Shown here one piece after another: positions 60,157 through 64,000 of a stretch of 64,000 nucleotides of DNA. The DNA is from Rhodoferax ferrireducens. Its GTDB lineage: Bacteria; Pseudomonadota; Gammaproteobacteria; Burkholderiales; Burkholderiaceae_C. The number at the start of each line of letters is the position of its first letter. Positions within the stretch are counted from its first letter, which is position 1. Below the pieces are notes generated by a model, which had not been told where the DNA came from, searched no databases, and was given only the letters and a program-made list of their open reading frames with translations. Position numbers and translations under genes: made by a program. The stretch is taken from contig MTEI01000003.1 of the NCBI GenBank assembly GCA_002083775.1, positions 1 through 64,000 on the forward strand, given 5' to 3'.

Positions 60157-61446
60157 ATGGTGACCATTTCTCTCAATGATGCCGTGCGTTCGGCGGGTTT
60201 GTCTGTGCTGATGCGCACAGTGGGTGTGGCCACCCGGTTGCTGCCCATCCCGCAACCCACGATGCTAGTCGGCCCTGGGGCCAGTGCACGCCTGGGCCAG
60301 GCCATCTGTGACTTTGATCACACGCGGGTGCTGGTGGTGACTGACCCGGTGGTCGCCAAGCTGGGGCTGATGGCGCCCATGCTGCAGGCGCTCAAGGCCG
60401 GTGGCACGGCTTATGTGGTGTTTGACAAGATGCTGCCTGACGCCCCGGTGGCGTTGATCGAGCAAGGCGTGGCGCTGTTCAAAAGCAAGGGCTGCGACGC
60501 CATTGTGGGTTTTGGCGGCGGCTCGGCCATCGACGCGGCCAAGGCCATCGCTCTGTGTGCGGCCAACAACAAACACCCGGTGCAACTGGCAGGCTACTTC
60601 AAGGGCCTGCGCACGGCGGTGCCCATTTACGCCGTGCCCACCACCGCCGGCACCGGCTCCGAGGTGACCGTGGCCGCCGTCATCTCAGACCCCGACACCC
60701 AGCGCAAATTGGTGATGGCCGACACCCGCCTGGTGCCGCGTTTGGCCGCGCTGGACCCGAATCTGATGCTGGGTCTGCCGAGCGACATCACCGCCGCCAC
60801 CGGCATGGACGCCCTCACCCACGCCGTCGAGGCCTACATTGGCCATTGGCGCACCGCGTTCACCGACCGCATGGCGCTGTCTGCGGTGAGCATGATTTTT
60901 GAGGCGCTGCCGCTGGCCTACGCCAACGGCCAGGATGTGGCAGCGCGCGAGAAGATGGCGCTGGCCGCCAACTACGCCGGGCAAGCCTTCACCCGCGCCA
61001 ATGTGGGGTATGTGCACGCCATTGCGCACCAGCTGGGTGGCCGCTACCACACACCGCATGGCCTGGCCAACGCCATCCTGCTGCCACATGTGCTGCGCTT
61101 CATGCGCCCGGCCATCGAGCCGCAGTTGGCCCAGTTGGCGCTGCGCGCCAAGGTCGGCAAAAAGACCGAGACCGAAGCCGCACTGGCGCTGAAGTTCCTG
61201 GACGCCATCGACGCCTTGAACACCCGCCTGGGCATCCCCACCACGCTGGCAGCACTGGTGGATGCCGACATCCCGGCCCTGGCCCGCGCCGCCTGCCGCG
61301 AGGCGCAAACCAACTACCCGGTGCCGGTGTATCTGTCGCAAGCCGATTGCGAAGGCGTGATCCGGCTGGTGCTGCCGCATGAGCCTGTGGCCAAGGCGAG
61401 TGGGCGCAGGCGGCTGCCGTCAAAGAGGCAGGCCGCTGCAGCTTGA
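60157..61446 (+). CDS. Iron-containing alcohol dehydrogenase
   Basis: 429 residues, group III Fe-ADH. Cofactor motif GFGGGSAIDAAKA and PTTAGTGSEVT; metal-binding segments GMDALTHAVEAYI, HAIAHQLGG and HTPHGLANAI. It would interconvert aldehydes and alcohols. It is divergent from the acyl-reductase-like gene with a 124-base gap, so together they could turn acyl-ACP/CoA into fatty alcohol for the WS/DGATs. Start ATG 60157 has AAGGA upstream. Confidence 0.93.
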   Translation: MVTISLNDAVRSAGLSVLMRTVGVATRLLPIPQPTMLVGPGASARLGQAICDFDHTRVLVVTDPVVAKLGLMAPMLQALKAGGTAYVVFDKMLPDAPVALIEQGVALFKSKGCDAIVGFGGGSAIDAAKAIALCAANNKHPVQLAGYFKGLRTAVPIYAVPTTAGTGSEVTVAAVISDPDTQRKLVMADTRLVPRLAALDPNLMLGLPSDITAATGMDALTHAVEAYIGHWRTAFTDRMALSAVSMIFEALPLAYANGQDVAAREKMALAANYAGQAFTRANVGYVHAIAHQLGGRYHTPHGLANAILLPHVLRFMRPAIEPQLAQLALRAKVGKKTETEAALALKFLDAIDALNTRLGIPTTLAALVDADIPALARAACREAQTNYPVPVYLSQADCEGVIRLVLPHEPVAKASGRRRLPSKRQAAAA

Positions 61447-61454
61447 GTTGTGTG

Positions 61455-61505
61455 CTTAATTTGCCTCTAGCCGTTTTAGAGTAAGGGCTGATAGCTACTA
61501 ATTAA
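61455..61505. repeat. CTAG intergenic palindrome, copy 11
   Basis: TAATTTGCCTCTAGCCGTTT followed by AGTAAGGGCTGATAGCTAC. It opens the 615-base gap 61447-62061. The rest of that gap is GC-rich with only short frames; a 94-codon minus-strand frame (61551-61835) is the best of them but I do not call it. Confidence 0.75.
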
Positions 61506-62061
61506 ATAGTTACCTTCTTTGAAAGTGGTGACACGAGGCTGGCGGTGAGGTTACCGTTCTCCGGCTTGCTCACCGGTGACGGCGTGGTTTATCTGCCACT
61601 CAAGTGTCGCCACTGAACTCGGTGCGCCGCCCGCAATGCCACGCGAATGAGGCCTGCGCCCGGCACCCAGCAACCCGCCTTCAACGGTATTGGAGGCGAT
61701 TTCGGGGCCAGGTTCTGGCCGGTTCAGGCAACACCCAGCCAACTCGGTGGAAAGCTTGCGGTATTCATGCATGGCGCCCTCATCCATGCTGGACGCGGCC
61801 TGTTCACGATGCAACGCGTCGAGCCGTCTGTGCAAATGTCAGTATCTGCGGCTGATCAGACATTCCCTGCTACCCGCTGCAAATCAGCGGCTGTAGCCGC
61901 TCCCGCCGCGCTGTCAAAGCGATCAGCGTTGTCTTCGCGTGAGTGAATTTGCGCCAGCCTTGGGTAAACTGGGGCGATGCCGTGCCCAAGGCGTTATGCG
62001 TCGTCATCAACTTGTCCGCCATGTTTGCCAACCTGCTTTCCCTGACCCTGGCCCATCCACC

Positions 62062-63198
62062 ATGGACATCTTGATCGTCGGTGCTGGTCTGGTGGGTGCT
62101 GCGGCGGCGGCGTATCTTCTTGGCAAGAAGTCTGGCACGCCGACCCAGGGCCGCCCGGAAACCAGGCGCGTCAGTCCGCCAAACGACCAGCGGCTTAATC
62201 AGGCCAGGCCAGTGTCGTCAACTGGAACGTCAATCCGCGCTAAGCTGCCTGTGGTGCCGACTGCGTTGGCCACCTTTCGTCTGGTGCGGTTCGAGGACTT
62301 GGCTCCCTCGCAACGCGACAGCCTCCTGCAGAAACTGCGGCGCCTTCGCCGGCCACCGGGTGCATTGCACAAGCTGGTGTCGCCGGAGTTTCTGGTCAAT
62401 GCCAGTTCGGCTGAGATCAGTGACCTGATGATGAGCGAGTCGCAGCTCACCGCCAAGATTCTGGCAACCGTCAATTCACCGCTCTATGGTTTGCCCCGGC
62501 CTCTGGGCAGCATCGGGCAGGCAGCCACATTTCTAGGGACCAACACCGTTCGCAGCCTCTGTTTGCAATATCTGCTTGACGAATCCCTGAAAGCCGATAG
62601 CCCCGAGGTGCAAAAGGTGTTTGACCGGGTCTGGGATGCCAGTGCTTGTGCCAGCCACCTGTGTTTCAAGCTCGCGCAAATGCTGGGTTTGCCGGAACCT
62701 GGCGTGCTTGCCACCCAGGTTCTGCTGTCCTATCTGGGCCAGTTGGCTGGATACGCGCTGTTGCCGCCAGAAGCCGCCATTGCTCTGGCGAACCAAGGCG
62801 CGCTGGAGCGGGGCGTGGCAGAGCAAGACCTGCTCGGATTGACATCGGTGGAGTTGGGCAGCTTGCTGTTGACTGAATGGGCTCTTCCGCCGAGCATTGT
62901 CGATGCCGTGCGGCAGATTGGGCTGGTCGGGTTGATGCCCTTCCAATCGCAGGCGGCAACACAGAGCGGGCGCTGGGGGTTGGGCTACCTGTGCGTGCGA
63001 CTGGGCGAGCAGCTTGCAGCGGGCACCTTGACGGATTTGGCCAGGTTTGATCTGGACAGCCAGGACAGCGCGGATTTTTACTCTCTTCCCGCCTACCTGG
63101 ATCAGCCAGAACTTCACAGACTACGCGAATTTTTGCGTTTTCCAGAGGTGGTTTCGAGCACCCATCAGATGACCCAAGCCATGCGCTTGCGGCGCTAA
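62062..63198 (+). CDS. HDOD-domain protein, membrane-anchored
   Basis: 378 residues. One N-terminal helix (ILIVGAGLVGAAAAAYLL) anchors a cytosolic HDOD domain from ~90 on: KLVSPEFLVNASSAEISDLM, then the typical SQLTAKILATVNSPLYGL, SIGQAATFLGTNTVRSL and LLSYLGQLAGY. HDOD domains are HD-like but usually lack catalytic metal residues and act in signalling, often next to c-di-GMP proteins. I use ATG 62062, just before the helix; an upstream extension is possible. Confidence 0.85.
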   Translation: MDILIVGAGLVGAAAAAYLLGKKSGTPTQGRPETRRVSPPNDQRLNQARPVSSTGTSIRAKLPVVPTALATFRLVRFEDLAPSQRDSLLQKLRRLRRPPGALHKLVSPEFLVNASSAEISDLMMSESQLTAKILATVNSPLYGLPRPLGSIGQAATFLGTNTVRSLCLQYLLDESLKADSPEVQKVFDRVWDASACASHLCFKLAQMLGLPEPGVLATQVLLSYLGQLAGYALLPPEAAIALANQGALERGVAEQDLLGLTSVELGSLLLTEWALPPSIVDAVRQIGLVGLMPFQSQAATQSGRWGLGYLCVRLGEQLAAGTLTDLARFDLDSQDSADFYSLPAYLDQPELHRLREFLRFPEVVSSTHQMTQAMRLRR

Positions 63199-63225
63199 AT
63201 CGCGATCTACCGTCCGACGCTGCGG

Positions 63226-63984
63226 CTACACCAGCAACGCCGTCAAAGCCGCCAACGCCGCAGTCTCAGCGCGCAGCACGCGCGGGCCAAGGGTGACGGG
63301 CTGGAAACCGGCAGCCAGGGCAAGCTCTTCTTCCGCCTGGCTCAGGCCACCCTCGGGACCGGACAGAAAGGTGACTTGCCGGGCGATCAGGGGTTGACCG
63401 GGCGCTGCGCAAACCTGTTGACCTGACGCTTCGCGCACCCCCCGCGCATCCCCGCCCAACGACAGCAGCAACCCGGTTGAAGCCTCCGCACCGCGCTCAC
63501 CCCAGCTTTTGAGCCACTGCGCCAGCGTTTGCACCGGGTGAATCAACGGCACGCGGTTGCCGCCGCATTGTTCACACCCCGCCACAGCCACACTATGCCA
63601 GTGGGCCACTTTTTTGTCGGCCCGCTCGCCGCTCAGGCGCAGCACACTGCGCTCGGTCATCAGGGGCTGGATGCTCGCCACACCCAACTCGGTGGCTTTT
63701 TCTACCAGCCAGTCCATGCGCTCGTTGGCAGGCATGCCCACGGCCAAGTGCACGCGCAAAGCGGGTTCGCGCTGGGTGGGTACAAAGTCGCCCACTTGCA
63801 CCTGAACGCTGCTGCGACCCATCTGGGTGACGGTGGCGCTGAACTCGCCCGAGGTTTCGCCGTTGAAGAGTGTGATGCCGTCACCCGGCTGCAGGCGCAG
63901 CACCTGCACATGGCGCGCAGCGCCTGCGGGCAGGTCCAGCAGGGCACCAGTGGTCAGCGTGGTGGGGCAGTAAAAGCGAGGCAT
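63226..63984 (-). CDS. rsmE: 16S rRNA (uracil-1498-N3)-methyltransferase RsmE
   Basis: 252 residues, SPOUT methyltransferase for m3U1498 of 16S rRNA. MPRFYCPTTL and HVQVLRLQPGDGITLFNG form the PUA-like N-terminus. MDWLVEKATELGVASIQPLMTERS (in two pieces), CEQCGGNRVP and the SAM-knot FLSGPEGGLSQAEE plus LGPRVLRAETA are the family signatures. Complete at both ends. It is convergent with the HDOD gene, 27 bases away. Confidence 0.96.
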   Translation of the reverse strand: MPRFYCPTTLTTGALLDLPAGAARHVQVLRLQPGDGITLFNGETSGEFSATVTQMGRSSVQVQVGDFVPTQREPALRVHLAVGMPANERMDWLVEKATELGVASIQPLMTERSVLRLSGERADKKVAHWHSVAVAGCEQCGGNRVPLIHPVQTLAQWLKSWGERGAEASTGLLLSLGGDARGVREASGQQVCAAPGQPLIARQVTFLSGPEGGLSQAEEELALAAGFQPVTLGPRVLRAETAALAALTALLV

Positions 63985-64000
63985 GATGGATTAACAGACA

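Noticed and set aside
61551..61835. 94-codon minus-strand frame in the 615-base gap before the HDOD gene
   Set aside because: Part of it looks protein-like, but there is no ribosome site or family match and the N-terminus overlaps nothing informative, so it could be a relic or chance.

Overview
The window is gene-dense, GC-rich chromosomal DNA from a betaproteobacterium, most likely Burkholderiales and close to the Comamonadaceae (Rhodoferax, Polaromonas, Acidovorax). Reasons: a SAM-II riboswitch in front of metX-metW, a UbiU/UbiV/UbiT set for oxygen-independent ubiquinone synthesis, three GGDEF proteins, and about 13 copies of an AT-rich intergenic palindrome (CTAGCCCTT / AAGGGCTAG) that I associate with this family. 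The placement is inference from gene content, not from a marker phylogeny. There is no rRNA and no CRISPR array. One tRNA gene, tRNA-Ala(CGC), is present.

Layout. 0-19 kb is mostly core and signalling: a patatin lipase; a PhnD-like lipoprotein with a PAS/GAF diguanylate cyclase; amtB with a sigma54 promoter; a UPF0016 manganese exporter behind a yybP-ykoY riboswitch; a Hyi-like isomerase; a second substrate-binding lipoprotein paired with a GGDEF-EAL protein; metXW behind a SAM-II riboswitch and terminator; a DUF4143 ATPase; an Old Yellow Enzyme; TerC; bacteriohemerythrin; a hexose-6-P mutarotase. 19-24 kb is a neutral-lipid operon with two WS/DGAT acyltransferases and two alpha/beta hydrolases. 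24-28.7 kb holds LysR/EamA, an M20 peptidase, an RHH/PIN toxin-antitoxin pair and a two-part pseudogene that reads as a tandem-duplication scar.

28.7-33.2 kb is the first standout. A secreted protein of eleven ~37-residue curli-like repeats, a small secreted partner and a CsgG-like lipoprotein form a tight operon, which abuts a convergent MASE2-GGDEF diguanylate cyclase. I read it as an undescribed fibre-secretion system, analogous to curli (Csg) or holdfast anchor (Hfa) loci. 33-39 kb has an NMT1-type ABC importer, an MFS carrier, a cupin and a luciferase-like monooxygenase. 39-45.4 kb has a methyltransferase, the tRNA and ubiU-ubiV-ubiT-ubiX-ubiD. 45.6-47.1 kb has small envelope proteins and a bactofilin.

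47.2-56.5 kb is the second standout: a four-gene operon of caspase-like protease, an 1810-residue double-hydrolase/CHAT-protease/repeat protein, an M15 peptidoglycan peptidase, and a polytopic membrane protein with a cytosolic C-terminal domain. It lies beside a decayed contractile-tail sheath gene with a perfect FNR-type box upstream. 56.6-64 kb holds an ABC1/UbiB-like kinase, an acyl-ACP-reductase-like protein and an iron-type alcohol dehydrogenase (which with the WS/DGATs would complete a wax-ester route), an HDOD protein and rsmE.
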